From positions 53,000 to 116,999 of the forward strand of contig CAYXDO010000010.1 of the NCBI GenBank assembly GCA_964463485.1: a DNA stretch of 64,000 nt. Direction: 5' to 3'. The number at the start of each line of letters is the position of its first letter. Positions within the stretch are counted from its first letter, which is position 1. The position numbers were made by a program, and so were the translations under genes. Of the stretch, positions 26,293-35,287 are shown piece by piece. The notes under the pieces were generated by a model. It had not been told where the DNA came from. It was given only the letters and a program-made list of their open reading frames with translations, and ran no database searches. This stretch comes from CAYXDO01 sp964463485. Lineage in GTDB: Bacteria > Myxococcota > Kuafuiibacteriia > Kuafuiibacteriales > Kuafuiibacteriaceae.

Positions 26293-27299
26293 GATGGCCT
26301 TCCGGAGAGGAGCGGGTGTAACACGGGCTGAGCTGAGCCCGAGTACTCGAGAAGAATGCCGTGAGTCAGGAATCGCACTTGCTGGTCCTCAGTCATGGGA
26401 GGGGCCGGGCGCAGGTGACGGTCAATTCCAAGCGCGAGAGCATCCCTGTCTTGCTGACTCAGCAGTCGATGAAAGCTTCGGGCGTGGTCTTGCACGGCGG
26501 ACACCGCGTCCTCGAAATCCGGAAAATCATCGCCTCGGAGGGCTGCAGCGGCGGATGCGTCCATGAGGATCTGCAGAAAAAGTCGAGGCACCCCGCCGCT
26601 GTGTCCGGAGCAGAGGTCGACGACCTCGCCGAAACGACCTTCGAAACTCTCGAGACCCAATCGAGATCGGACGATCTCTCGAAAGAAGCTCCGGCCGGGC
26701 TCCGATTGAGTTGGAATCGCGTGCAAGAGAAACAGCCGCAGGTGAGCCAAGACATCGAAAGCGGTCGACCCGGTCACGAGGCTCGGAGGTAGGATGAAAG
26801 CGACCTGGACCTCTGGAAAAAGCTCGAGAATCCTCTGAATCACCATCCGGGCCGCATCGATGGGTGCGCGCTCCAACCCATCCAGCAGGAGAACGACTCG
26901 GAGGTGCCGGGCTCGCAACTTATTGAATGCGAGCCTGGCCAAGTCGGTCGGAGGTCGAGATCCGGCCCGTCCCACGGACGCGGGCATGGCCTTGGAAGTG
27001 CGGCCAAGATGCTCCACACATTGAGTGAGGACCTGGTCGAGGGGCTCGTTCCAGTCCCGACATTCGAGAGGAACATAGACTGGGGCGAACTCATCCAGAG
27101 CCGACAGCGCGGTAGTCGCACGAATCAATTCGGTCGTCTTGCCAATGCCAGCGGGACCGGCAACTGCGAAGGAGCGCCCCGGGCTCGCGTGCACGAGGCT
27201 CGCGAGACGCTCACCACCGTCCTCCGGCCGCCGGATGTACGCGTCGTCTCGCGGCGCGACGGGACGATATGGCGCGAGTCGCTCCCAAGGGATCGGCAC
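26289..27299 (-). CDS. Cassette protein A: STAND/AAA-type P-loop NTPase
   Basis: 336 aa from GTG 27299. Short N-terminal segment with 'RRPEDGGERLASLV', then Walker A GPAGIGKTT at about residues 53-61. A Walker B-type strand VVLLLDGLE at about 134-142 is followed by an AAA_16/NACHT-like helical region ('AFILPPSLVTG' sensor-like strand, 'LCSGHSGGVPRLFLQIL' matching the winged-helix GGxPR..-type motif). No sensor repeat domain (WD40, LRR, TPR) is present, so it is shorter than typical STAND receptors. A TATAAT box ends 6 nt before the GTG, indicating a leaderless transcript. It is the first gene of the cassette. Confidence 0.85.
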   Translation of the reverse strand: MPIPWERLAPYRPVAPRDDAYIRRPEDGGERLASLVHASPGRSFAVAGPAGIGKTTELIRATTALSALDEFAPVYVPLECRDWNEPLDQVLTQCVEHLGRTSKAMPASVGRAGSRPPTDLARLAFNKLRARHLRVVLLLDGLERAPIDAARMVIQRILELFPEVQVAFILPPSLVTGSTAFDVLAHLRLFLLHAIPTQSEPGRSFFREIVRSRLGLESFEGRFGEVVDLCSGHSGGVPRLFLQILMDASAAAALRGDDFPDFEDAVSAVQDHARSFHRLLSQQDRDALALGIDRHLRPAPPMTEDQQVRFLTHGILLEYSGSAQPVLHPLLSGRPS

Positions 27300-27330
27300 C
27301 GCCCGATTATAGCCGGCCGTTGGCGACCTT
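27300..27330 (-). promoter_or_regulatory. Promoter of the three-gene cassette; probable leaderless mRNA
   Basis: A perfect -10 hexamer TATAAT (plus-strand 27306-27311, read on the minus strand) ends exactly 6 nt before the GTG at 27299. The -35 region is weak (ctgcaa at 18-nt spacing). The predicted transcription start coincides with the first base of the start codon, and no ribosome-binding site fits. Confidence 0.6.
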
Positions 27331-27751
27331 GCAGACGATTCGCAGGCGACAATCGCGCACTCTTGCGATTACGTACGTTGGCCGAAGACCGCGCCCAGCT
27401 CGGCGGCCCGCACAGATCCGGCCCCTACACTCGCCGCGAGGGACTGAGCACGAAAGGCTTGGGAGAATCGGCGCGGGTGATGGACGATGGCTAGCCTGGA
27501 GCTCGCGCTGGTCACCATCTCCCGCTTCGTCTCGACCTGGGTGCCTGGAGCCGCCTCGGCCTTGACTGATTCCGCGACGGCGGCGGACGAAGAGCTCGAA
27601 ATCGGTCGAAAGCCGGTCACCTGCATGAACGGCTTCTTCGCAATCCTCGGGCCAGGGCTCGAGACTCACGAGAACACGGCGCCGCGTCGCCTGCAGGCGA
27701 CACCGGCAGTCCATTTCGTTCGCTCGAGGAAACGGGGACAACCATGTCGAG
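27331..27751. other. Intergenic region without a supported gene
   Basis: About 420 bp upstream of the cassette promoter, extending to the YCII gene. Open frames exist (for example plus-strand 27487-27795) but lack family resemblance and run into a real gene on the other strand. Nothing else was identified. Confidence 0.5.
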
Positions 27752-28084
27752 TCACATCCCCGGGATCGGCAGGTACTCCAAAACTTCGATCGTGAATCCG
27801 GGCATCATGAGGTGCGGGTGACCGTCGAGGTGCTTCTTCACCGCTCCCATCGACTCGGCCTGCAGCACCGAATATCCGCCGATGAACCCAGTACCGGTCG
27901 GAGTCGACCCGCCCACCGTAACCGACTCTCCGAGCGGCGATCCGAGATCGACGATCGCGCTTCCAGCCCTACCGGCCCAAGCCATCCAAGCTTCCATGCC
28001 GGCCTTGGCATGCTCCGGCGTGGAGTTGGCCATCTGCTGAGCGCCGGAAATCGGTGATCGGTAGAGCACGAGGAACTTCTTCAT
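27752..28084 (-). CDS. YCII/DGPF-domain protein
   Basis: 110 aa from ATG 28084 (MKKFLVLYRSP..). The ferredoxin-like dimeric alpha/beta-barrel fold of the YCII family is indicated by 'KKFLVLYRSP' at the N-terminus, 'GMEAWMAWAGRAGSAIVDLGSPL', the 'GYSVLQAESMGAVKKHLDGHPHL' segment and 'IEVLEYLPI' at the end. Family members of this length are often annotated as DGPF-domain proteins and are linked with ECF sigma factors; none is seen nearby. Function unassigned. Confidence 0.88.
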   Translation of the reverse strand: MKKFLVLYRSPISGAQQMANSTPEHAKAGMEAWMAWAGRAGSAIVDLGSPLGESVTVGGSTPTGTGFIGGYSVLQAESMGAVKKHLDGHPHLMMPGFTIEVLEYLPIPGM

Positions 28085-28314
28085 GGCTGCCAATCACCAG
28101 AACGTCAGCCGAAACGCAAGGCTTGCGGCGAGAGCTCGCGTGAACGGCGATCGGAAGGGCAATCCAGGCCGAATCGGCCGAGGACCGCGCGACCTGCGTC
28201 GCCGGCAAATCAGCCGGGCATCGGTCGCCTGGCTGATGACCTTCGCGCGCCGCCGACTAGGGTGGCGCCAAATCCGAGTCCGGAGAAGCCCACTTCTCCG
28301 CCGTGGAGCGTGCG

Positions 28315-30156
28315 ATGAGATTGTCAAAAGCGATGACGCTGAGCTTGGTGCTGTCGGCCTGCGGAGGTGAGTCTGACAAGCCGAAGCTCGAAGCGGGCGA
28401 TGAGTTGGAGCAGACTGAGTTCGCCGTGGAGCGTTCGGGGTCTTTCACCGAGCTCCAGAGTCTCGAGAGCGCGCACCCCTACGCCGACGACCACGTTCAG
28501 GCATGGGAGGTTCGGGGGAGCGCCGACACGACCAAAATGCGCGTCGTGCTGGACCGATTCGAGCTCGAGGAAGGGTACGATGTGTTGGTCGTGTCGAATG
28601 GCGCGACGCGCACGACACTCACCGGGTTGAAGACGGGCCGCGAGGTCGAGCTCGACGGGAACGTCTTGAAGCTCGAGCTTCGCACCGACGGCTCGATCAC
28701 CAAGTGGGGATTCAGGCTGAAAATCCTCGAGGCAAAGCCGTGTGTGTGCCCGATGGTGTTCCAGCCAGTCTGCGGAGCGGACGGACGACAATATAGCAAT
28801 GGGTGCGCGGCGTCTTGTGCAGGCGCCACGATCGACTACGCGGGCCCGTGTCGCGGCGACTGGTTCCGCGTCGATCGCGGGATCGCGTCGCTTCATCCCT
28901 ATGCCAACGACACCGACTTCGAGTGGGAAGTCGGCGAGGGCGGAGCGACTCGGATGAGGCTGCACTTCACGTCGATCGACCTCGAGCGAGGCTACGACAA
29001 GCTCGAGGTCCGCGACGCACAAGGCCGGGTCGTCGTCGAGTACACGGGCAAGCAAGCCGATGTGACCACGCCGGCGATCTCCGGGAGCCTGGCCAAAATT
29101 CGGCTCGTCACGGACTCATCGGTGACGAAGTACGGCTTCGCGATGGATTTTTACGAGGTCGTGGGTGGGTGCGCCTCGGCAGCCGACTGCGGCCCGGGCC
29201 AGACCTGTTTGCAGCCGCAGTGTATTCGAGCGCCGTGCTTTTCGATGTGCGTGGCTGACCAGCCCGTCATTCAGGACGTCAGCGTCGCCGACCTCCTGAC
29301 AAACGGCGCGGCATACTCGGGCAGAGTCGTGCGAGTCTCCGCGGAGCCGACCGCGCGGAGCCCGGTCTGCACTCGGATCGCTTGCTCACCCTCCAACCCA
29401 TGCTGCAACCGATGCAGCTCGAGCTTCTCGATCGGGGAGGAGATCATGCTCACCACGCCCGGCGGTGAGCCGATGGGTTGCTCCGGAAACGAGTGCACGG
29501 TGACCGCGGCCTGCGAGCCGTTCGCCGCCCGCGAGAACGGGCCCTATGAGTTGACCGGACGGTTCGAGCTCGACGCGAGCGGTGGGCGCAGGTTGTACCT
29601 CGACTCGTTCCGCGCGGCGGCGTGTCACACGACCGGATGCAGCGGCCAGGTTTGTGCCAACAGCGACCGGATCACGACCTGCGAGTTCCGAGATGAGTAC
29701 ATGTGTTATCGCTCGGCCTCCTGCGAGCCCCAGACGGACGGGCACTGCGGCTTCACGCCCACCCCGACGCTCGATCAATGCTTGGCCGGCGGGCGAGACT
29801 TCGCGGTTCAGGCGGTGGACACGCCGATCACCATCCCCGACGCCGACCCCACGGGAATTCGAAGTATCATCTCGGTTCCCGACCGCGGACCGGCCGGTGT
29901 GGTACGGGTGAGCGCGGAGCTCCGTCACAGCTACCGAGGCGACCTGCGCGTCGTACTCACGGCGCCAGATGGAACCGAGGTAGTCCTGCACGAGCGTCAG
30001 GGCGGATCGAACGACGATCTGGTGATCGTGGACCGCGTCCTCGATGGGTTTACAGGTCGGCCAACCGCGGGCAATTGGACTCTCAAGGTGGCCGACCTGG
30101 ATCGCGTCGACACGGGCACGCTGACTTCATTCGGACTGGTCTTCGCCGCCCGCTGA
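28315..30156 (+). CDS. Mosaic lipoprotein: CUB-like, Kazal and P-domain modules
   Basis: 613 aa from ATG 28315, GGAG 6 nt upstream. Lipoprotein signal with lipobox LVLSAC (Cys16). Two CUB-like beta modules: about 48-138 (SAHPYADDHVQAWEV, 'LEEGYDVLVVSNG', 'TKWGFRLKI') and about 185-282 (SLHPYANDTDFEWEV, 'LERGYDKLEVRD', 'TKYGFAMDF'), clearly duplicates. Between them is a Kazal-type inhibitor domain (143-179, CVCPMVFQPVCG..CAASC..C). A Cys-rich stretch precedes a C-terminal proprotein-convertase P-domain (about 505-613, 'SYRGDLRVVLTAPDGTEVVLHERQGG'). The protein probably sits on the outer surface; Kazal modules inhibit serine proteases, so protection or interaction with prey enzymes is possible. 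Confidence 0.93.
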   Translation: MRLSKAMTLSLVLSACGGESDKPKLEAGDELEQTEFAVERSGSFTELQSLESAHPYADDHVQAWEVRGSADTTKMRVVLDRFELEEGYDVLVVSNGATRTTLTGLKTGREVELDGNVLKLELRTDGSITKWGFRLKILEAKPCVCPMVFQPVCGADGRQYSNGCAASCAGATIDYAGPCRGDWFRVDRGIASLHPYANDTDFEWEVGEGGATRMRLHFTSIDLERGYDKLEVRDAQGRVVVEYTGKQADVTTPAISGSLAKIRLVTDSSVTKYGFAMDFYEVVGGCASAADCGPGQTCLQPQCIRAPCFSMCVADQPVIQDVSVADLLTNGAAYSGRVVRVSAEPTARSPVCTRIACSPSNPCCNRCSSSFSIGEEIMLTTPGGEPMGCSGNECTVTAACEPFAARENGPYELTGRFELDASGGRRLYLDSFRAAACHTTGCSGQVCANSDRITTCEFRDEYMCYRSASCEPQTDGHCGFTPTPTLDQCLAGGRDFAVQAVDTPITIPDADPTGIRSIISVPDRGPAGVVRVSAELRHSYRGDLRVVLTAPDGTEVVLHERQGGSNDDLVIVDRVLDGFTGRPTAGNWTLKVADLDRVDTGTLTSFGLVFAAR

Positions 30157-30162
30157 CCTGGC

Positions 30163-30190
30163 TCGGTAGAAGATTCTCGGTAGAAGAGTC
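30163..30190. repeat. Short 14-bp tandem duplication
   Basis: tcggtagaagattc followed directly by tcggtagaagagtc (13/14 identity) just after the stop of the mosaic lipoprotein gene. Probably slippage; no function assigned. Confidence 0.5.
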
Positions 30191-30316
30191 TCCGCGGGTT
30201 CGCGATCACCGAGCCACCACGGAATCACGGAACGCCACGCCGGAAGCTCTGCGGCTAGCTCGGCGCTCGTCAGGGAACGGTGAGTGCATTCGCGGCGTTC
30301 TTGGGTTGAAGAAGCG

Positions 30317-30958
30317 TCAGGGGATGAGTGCCTCGCAGCTTCGGCCGTTCGCGTTCACGACGGTGGAGTTCGCGGCTCGGGTGGCATCGAGGCGGCACTG
30401 GTCGTTGCCGCCGCCGCCGTCGATCTGTGGGTCGGAGTCCGGGCCGTCCCAGGTAACGGTGTCGTTGCCGAGTCCGCCGAACAAACGGTCGCGACCCACG
30501 CCGCCCTGGACGATGTCGTCCCCGTTGTCGCCGAACACCGAGTCGTCGCCGAGGTTGCCCCGCACGAGGTCGGCGCCGTCGCCGCCGTGGAGGATGTCGT
30601 TTCCGCTGAATCCGAACACGACGTCATTGCCGGCCTCTCCGTCGATGAAGTCGTCCCCGTCGAAGCCGATGAGGATGTCGTCGCCGGCGTGGCCGAGGAT
30701 CGTGTCGTTGCCGCCGAGGCCGAGGATGCAGTCATCGGAGAGGTCTCCCAGACCGGAGAGTACGTCGTCGCCATCGGTACCGACGATCACGCGCTCAGGA
30801 GGGAACGGGATGCCGTCTCGCTGGCAGTAGGCAGCCACGAAGTCGGCGATGGCGGCACCTTCGAGCGCGAGCTCGGAGTCAGCGACCTGGTTGTCGAAAC
30901 CGCCGCAGGCGGTGACGGTGACGAAGGCCGGGGCGAGGAACAAATTTTTGACTCTCAT
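30317..30958 (-). CDS. RTX-repeat (calcium-binding) lipoprotein
   Basis: 213 aa. Lipoprotein signal with lipobox VTVTAC (Cys18). Residues about 58-170 hold roughly eleven tandem RTX nonapeptides of the GGxGxDxUx type (GLGGNDTIL, GHAGDDILI, GFDGDDFID, GEAGNDVVF and so on) that form a Ca2+-loaded parallel beta-roll. Unlike RTX toxins there is no large toxin domain and no C-terminal type I secretion signal region; with the lipid anchor it should be exported by Sec and Lol. Two Cys in the final 25 residues may form a disulphide. It is divergent from the histidine kinase gene at 31254. Confidence 0.92.
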   Translation of the reverse strand: MRVKNLFLAPAFVTVTACGGFDNQVADSELALEGAAIADFVAAYCQRDGIPFPPERVIVGTDGDDVLSGLGDLSDDCILGLGGNDTILGHAGDDILIGFDGDDFIDGEAGNDVVFGFSGNDILHGGDGADLVRGNLGDDSVFGDNGDDIVQGGVGRDRLFGGLGNDTVTWDGPDSDPQIDGGGGNDQCRLDATRAANSTVVNANGRSCEALIP

Positions 30959-31253
30959 GATTTTCGTTTCCTATCTATTTCGGTTTCGAGGGTTCATCAG
31001 GGCGCCGCGGCTCTGCCGTCGAGTGACTTACCTTCGTTTGCCAAGGGGCGCCGACGAAGTCGCGGGCAGGACCGCATGCGCTAGTGCGTCGCAAGAACGG
31101 CGCCAACCGCACAGCGTCGGGTTCGATGCGCCTTGGGTGTTGCAGTTCGATACGCTCGTCGGAGACGATGCAGAACGCGACGGGCCCACCGAAGAAATTC
31201 CTTCCGGGCCACCGGGAACGAACTCTGCTTTGCACGGGAAGGACACGAACGAA

Positions 31254-32669
31254 ATGAGGCTTACCCGAAAGCTTGTCCTCGCGCTCTCACTTGCGATTCT
31301 CGTGGTCCTCGGGATCAACGCAGCAGTTCGGATTCGTCGAGAGGTGAGTTTCTTCCAATCCGAGATGAGTCGCGACAGCCGAGTCCTGGGGCGCACCGTG
31401 GCCGGGTCGGTGGCCTTGATCTGGCAGCGCGTTGGTCAGGCCGACGCCCAGGCGCTGGTCGAGGATGCCAACGAACGCGAGACGAAGTTTCTGATTCGGT
31501 GGGTATGGCTCGGGGACCTCGCCTCGTCAGCCGCACGGCTCGACGCGGCGCGGATCGACGCGATTCAGCGCGGCGAGATCGTGACGCAGCGGGCCGCGAC
31601 GCCGGACGGCTTCGACGCGGCCTACACGTACATTCCGATCGAGCACGCCGGAAAGGCGGCGGCGGCCATCGAGATCCGCGAGTCGCTCGAGGCGGAGGCG
31701 GAGTATCTCCGGCGCTCGATCGTGCAGACGCTCATCACGACGACGACGCTCGTGTGTGTGTGTTCGGCGCTGGCGTTTGCGCTCGGAGCGATCTTGGTGG
31801 GGCGGCCCGTGCGGAGCCTCGTTCAGCAGGCGCGGCGGATCGGTGAGGGCGATCTGTCTGCTCGCCTGAGTCTTTCGCAGCGGGACGAGATGAGCGACTT
31901 GGCGCGAGAGATGAATTCGATGTGTGAGCGACTGGCGCAGGCGCGGGAGCGACTGGAGTCCGAGACCGCGGCGCGGGTGGCGGCCGTCGAGCAACTCAGG
32001 CACGCCGACCGGCTGACTGCGGTGGGTCGGATGGCCGCGGGGATCGCGCACGAGCTCGGCACGCCCCTCAACGTCATCGTCGGCCACGCCCAAATCGTCG
32101 AGGAGGAGCAACCCGAGACCAAGGAGGGGATGAGAGTGATCGTCGAGCAAGCGCGGCGAGTCACGACGATCATCCGGCAGCTCCTGGACTTTGCGCGTCC
32201 CAGGGCGCCGGATCGGATGATTCAGGAGCTGCACCCGATCGCGGGTCAGGTCGTGACGCTGCTGAGATCGCTCGCGAAGAAGCAGGGCGTGGAGCTCGTG
32301 CTGGAGGGTCCGGAGGGTCCGGTATCCGCGTCGGTGGATGCGGGCCAGCTTCACCAGGCGCTCACGAACCTGGTGATGAATGCGATTCAGTCGATGCCCG
32401 GGGGAGGTGTGGTAAGACTTCGAGTGAGGTCCGAGGGGGAGGACGCGGTCGTCGACGTGGAGGACGAGGGCGAAGGGATCGCGCCCGAGGTCAGGCCGCG
32501 CATTTTCGATCCTTTTTTTACGACCAAGGCCCCCGGTGACGGGACGGGGCTCGGCCTTTCGGTCGCGTATGGCATGATGAAGGAGCACGGTGGGTTCATC
32601 GAGCTCACGGGTCGGTCGGAGGGTGGGTCGAGGTTCTCGATTCACGTTCCGCGCGGGAGTTTCGCATGA
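31254..32669 (+). CDS. Sensor histidine kinase
   Basis: 471 aa from ATG 31254 (GGGAAGGA upstream); the frame is open further upstream but without resemblance. TM1 is at about 7-25 and TM2 at 157-183, bracketing a periplasmic sensor of about 130 residues. A HAMP domain (about 180-235, VRSLVQQARRIGEGDLSARL) and coiled coil lead to HisKA with the phosphorylated His266 in 'MAAGIAHELGTPLNVI'. The HATPase region has 'LVMNAIQSM' (N box), 'DEGEGIAPEV' (G1) and 'GTGLGLSVAYGMM' (G2). It overlaps the response regulator gene by 4 bp (ATGA), forming an NtrB/NtrC-like pair. Confidence 0.96.
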   Translation: MRLTRKLVLALSLAILVVLGINAAVRIRREVSFFQSEMSRDSRVLGRTVAGSVALIWQRVGQADAQALVEDANERETKFLIRWVWLGDLASSAARLDAARIDAIQRGEIVTQRAATPDGFDAAYTYIPIEHAGKAAAAIEIRESLEAEAEYLRRSIVQTLITTTTLVCVCSALAFALGAILVGRPVRSLVQQARRIGEGDLSARLSLSQRDEMSDLAREMNSMCERLAQARERLESETAARVAAVEQLRHADRLTAVGRMAAGIAHELGTPLNVIVGHAQIVEEEQPETKEGMRVIVEQARRVTTIIRQLLDFARPRAPDRMIQELHPIAGQVVTLLRSLAKKQGVELVLEGPEGPVSASVDAGQLHQALTNLVMNAIQSMPGGGVVRLRVRSEGEDAVVDVEDEGEGIAPEVRPRIFDPFFTTKAPGDGTGLGLSVAYGMMKEHGGFIELTGRSEGGSRFSIHVPRGSFA

Positions 32670-34018
32670 AGTCGAGAGTGCTCGTCGTCGATGACGACGC
32701 GGACATGTGTCGGATGTTGGAGGCGAGCTTGTCTCGCCGAGGATTCTCCGTTTCGGCCTTTTCGGATCCGGCGCGGGCGTTCGAGGAGATTCGGAGCGCG
32801 GACTTCGATGTCGCAGTCACGGACTTGAACATGAAGGGAATGAACGGCTTCGAGCTCTGCGAGCGGATCTTGGGCGATCGACCGGACGTGCCCGTCGTCG
32901 TCATCACCGCTTTTGGGAGTATGGACTCTGCGATCAAGGCGATTCGAGCAGGTGCGTACGACTTTCTTCCCAAGCCATTCGAGACCGACGCGCTCGTGGT
33001 GGCGCTCGAGCGGGCCATCCAGCACCGGGTGCTTCGCCAGGAGGTCAAGCGTCTGCGCGCCGTCGTCGAGCAGTCACAGCGGTTCAACGAGATCATCGGG
33101 GCGAGCCCCGCGATGCAGGCGACCTATGCGCTCCTCGACCGGATCTCGGATTCCGAGTCGCCGGTGTTGATCACGGGCGAGAGCGGGTGCGGCAAGGAGC
33201 TCGTCGCGAGGGCCCTGCACGCAAGGAGCCGCCGGCACTCCGGGCCGTTCGTGGCGGTGAGTTGCGCGGCGATGCCCGAAGCGCTCCTGGAGAGTGAGCT
33301 CTTCGGGCACGTGCGCGGAGCGTTCACGGACGCTCACGTGTCGCGCGCGGGGATCTTCCAGAAGGCGAGCGGAGGCACGTTGTTCCTGGACGAGATCGGC
33401 GAGCTTCCGCTCTCGCTCCAGCCCAAGCTCCTGCGAGCGTTGCAGGAGAAGACGATTCGCCCGGTGGGATCCGACGAGGAGGTCCCCTTCGACGCGCGGA
33501 TCGTCACGGCGACCAACCGGGACCTCGAGACCGAAGTCCACGAGAAGACTTTCCGCAGCGACCTCTTCTATCGAATCAACGTGATCTGCGTGGAGCTCCC
33601 GCCGTTGCGGAGTCGTGGGACGGACGTGCTGCTGCTGGCTCACCACTTTCTCGAGAAATACAGCCGCGCCGCGGGGAAGACCATCGCCGGGATCTCGTCC
33701 GGCGCGGCCTCGAAGCTGCTGGCCTACGTGTGGCCAGGCAACGTCCGCGAGCTGTCGAACGCGATCGAGCGCGCCGTCGCGGTGGCGCAATACTCGGAGA
33801 TTTCGGTCGAAGATCTCCCGAGCAAGATTCGCGACCACGAGCGGAGCCACGTGGTGGTCGTCAGCGACGACCCTTCCGACCTCGTCCCACTGGACACCGT
33901 GGAGCAGCAGTACATTCAGCGCGTGGTCGAGTCGACGGGAGGCAACAAGACTCTGGCCGCGAAGATCCTCGGTCTCGACCGGACGACCTTGTATCGAAAG
34001 CTCGAGCGCTCGAAGTGA
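32666..34018 (+). CDS. NtrC-family response regulator
   Basis: 450 aa. Receiver domain with phospho-acceptor Asp53 (VTDLNM) and 'KPFETDALV'. Sigma-54 AAA+ domain with Walker A GESGCGKE (171-178), Walker B 'LFLDEIGELP', R-finger region and 'VWPGNVRELSNAIERAV'. Fis-type HTH at the C-terminus (NKTLAAKILGLDRTTLYRKLERS). The sigma-54 contact loop reads GAFTDA at 218-223 instead of GAFTGA; a Gly to Asp change there may weaken coupling. The kinase encoded immediately upstream is the cognate partner by overlap. Confidence 0.96.
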   Translation: MKSRVLVVDDDADMCRMLEASLSRRGFSVSAFSDPARAFEEIRSADFDVAVTDLNMKGMNGFELCERILGDRPDVPVVVITAFGSMDSAIKAIRAGAYDFLPKPFETDALVVALERAIQHRVLRQEVKRLRAVVEQSQRFNEIIGASPAMQATYALLDRISDSESPVLITGESGCGKELVARALHARSRRHSGPFVAVSCAAMPEALLESELFGHVRGAFTDAHVSRAGIFQKASGGTLFLDEIGELPLSLQPKLLRALQEKTIRPVGSDEEVPFDARIVTATNRDLETEVHEKTFRSDLFYRINVICVELPPLRSRGTDVLLLAHHFLEKYSRAAGKTIAGISSGAASKLLAYVWPGNVRELSNAIERAVAVAQYSEISVEDLPSKIRDHERSHVVVVSDDPSDLVPLDTVEQQYIQRVVESTGGNKTLAAKILGLDRTTLYRKLERSK

Positions 34019-34075
34019 GTCTGCTCGGTGGTCCGATGGTCGAACGAGCTCGAAGGATAACCGCGGCTCTTGTAC

Positions 34076-35125
34076 TCAGAACGCGAAGCGGAGTCCTGCC
34101 GCCACTGCGACTGTCAAGTCCTTCAACGCAAGATTGACCTGTCCGAAGCCATGGACGGGTCCCACGTTGGCCTCGACGCCTACGAGCGCGCGGGCCACGA
34201 GCCGGTCTGCGGAGGCGCTGTCGGTGACTTGAACCTTGGCTTGGCCGACGTGCAAGTCCTCCGATCCCACCTTGGCGGAGAGGTCGCTCGTCAGGTCGAA
34301 GCGCATCTCCGAGCTTCCGAGCGGAATGTCGACGCCGCCTCCGGCAAACACCGTGACAAAATAGGCGACCGTGAGGCTCGCGGTCGCCTCGAACGGAATC
34401 GTATAAGCGGATTGATCGAGGACGAGAGTTCCGGTGGAGAGAGTCTTGAATTCGACAGACTCGGCGAGCTGGGTCGAAGTCTCGAAGCTCTCCGTGAGCT
34501 CGTACTGAGCCCGCGAGAGCTCGAGACCAGTGGTGAGTCGAAATCCACCCCACTCGAGCGCGACCGGCTCACCGGCCGGCCCGAGCACCGTATATTGGAC
34601 GTGGGCGCCGAGGTTCGTGAAGGTGCCGTCGAGCTGATGGGTCGACAGGGGATAGTAGAGCCCGTTCACGAAGAACGCGAGCCCTGGAACGCCGACGCCG
34701 GCGAGATCGACCCCGGCCATCAGCGAAATTTGGGCGCCCCCGGCGACGGGCACGGCCCGCTCGACGATGACTTCGACCTTGTTCCCTTTCGGAATCAGGG
34801 TCAGATCGGTGTCCCCGGCGCTCGCCGCGACGTTCACACCCACTCCGAAGATGAATCCGTCGATCACCGAGCCGTAGTGGGCCCCGAGGCCCTTGTTGGA
34901 GAACGACTGCGCGTTCGCTGACAATCGCAGAAACTCCTTGGTGTCCACGAGTCCATACAGCGCTCGAAGCTGGTTCGTGAGCAGGGTCTCGAGCTCCGTC
35001 TCGACCAGGCCGAGCTCGTTCGAGAGCGCCTGCTTCGCCGCTGGGTCGAAGGTGATGTCGACCGTCTGCGCCAGGGCGGGCGCGGGCAAAGCGCTGAGTA
35101 GCAAGGCCAAACCAGTCCGCGACAT
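34076..35125 (-). CDS. Secreted protein, predicted outer-membrane beta-barrel
   Basis: 349 aa from ATG 35125 (MSRTGLALLLSALPAPALAQ, signal peptide, cleavage after ALA). After an early helix ('LGLVETELETLLTNQLRALYG') the mature protein is a succession of amphipathic strands rich in Gly and aromatic residues ('GFIFGVGVNVAAS', 'GAQISLMAGVDLAG', 'FRLTTGLELSRAQYE', 'YFVTVFAGGGVDIPLG'), ending in AAGLRFAF with a terminal Phe as in BamA substrates. It resembles DUF6588-type barrels, but the assignment is tentative. It is divergent from the cyclase gene. Confidence 0.8.
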   Translation of the reverse strand: MSRTGLALLLSALPAPALAQTVDITFDPAAKQALSNELGLVETELETLLTNQLRALYGLVDTKEFLRLSANAQSFSNKGLGAHYGSVIDGFIFGVGVNVAASAGDTDLTLIPKGNKVEVIVERAVPVAGGAQISLMAGVDLAGVGVPGLAFFVNGLYYPLSTHQLDGTFTNLGAHVQYTVLGPAGEPVALEWGGFRLTTGLELSRAQYELTESFETSTQLAESVEFKTLSTGTLVLDQSAYTIPFEATASLTVAYFVTVFAGGGVDIPLGSSEMRFDLTSDLSAKVGSEDLHVGQAKVQVTDSASADRLVARALVGVEANVGPVHGFGQVNLALKDLTVAVAAGLRFAF

Positions 35126-35287
35126 TCTGCGATCATGAGCAGAAACGGGGAGGACTGCAAACGAGGAGAGCGTGAGCGCGGTCCCGTCGGCGCGGTCCTG
35201 TCGGCCGGCGGCGAAACACACGGTCCGAGGGTCCGAGTGAGCGAGGAAATGGTCCCACCGGGCTCGGTTCTGAGCTAGGGTGGTCGC

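Noticed and set aside
27487..27795. Possible 102-aa gene
   Set aside because: Overlaps the YCII gene on the other strand, no ribosome-binding site, no resemblance.
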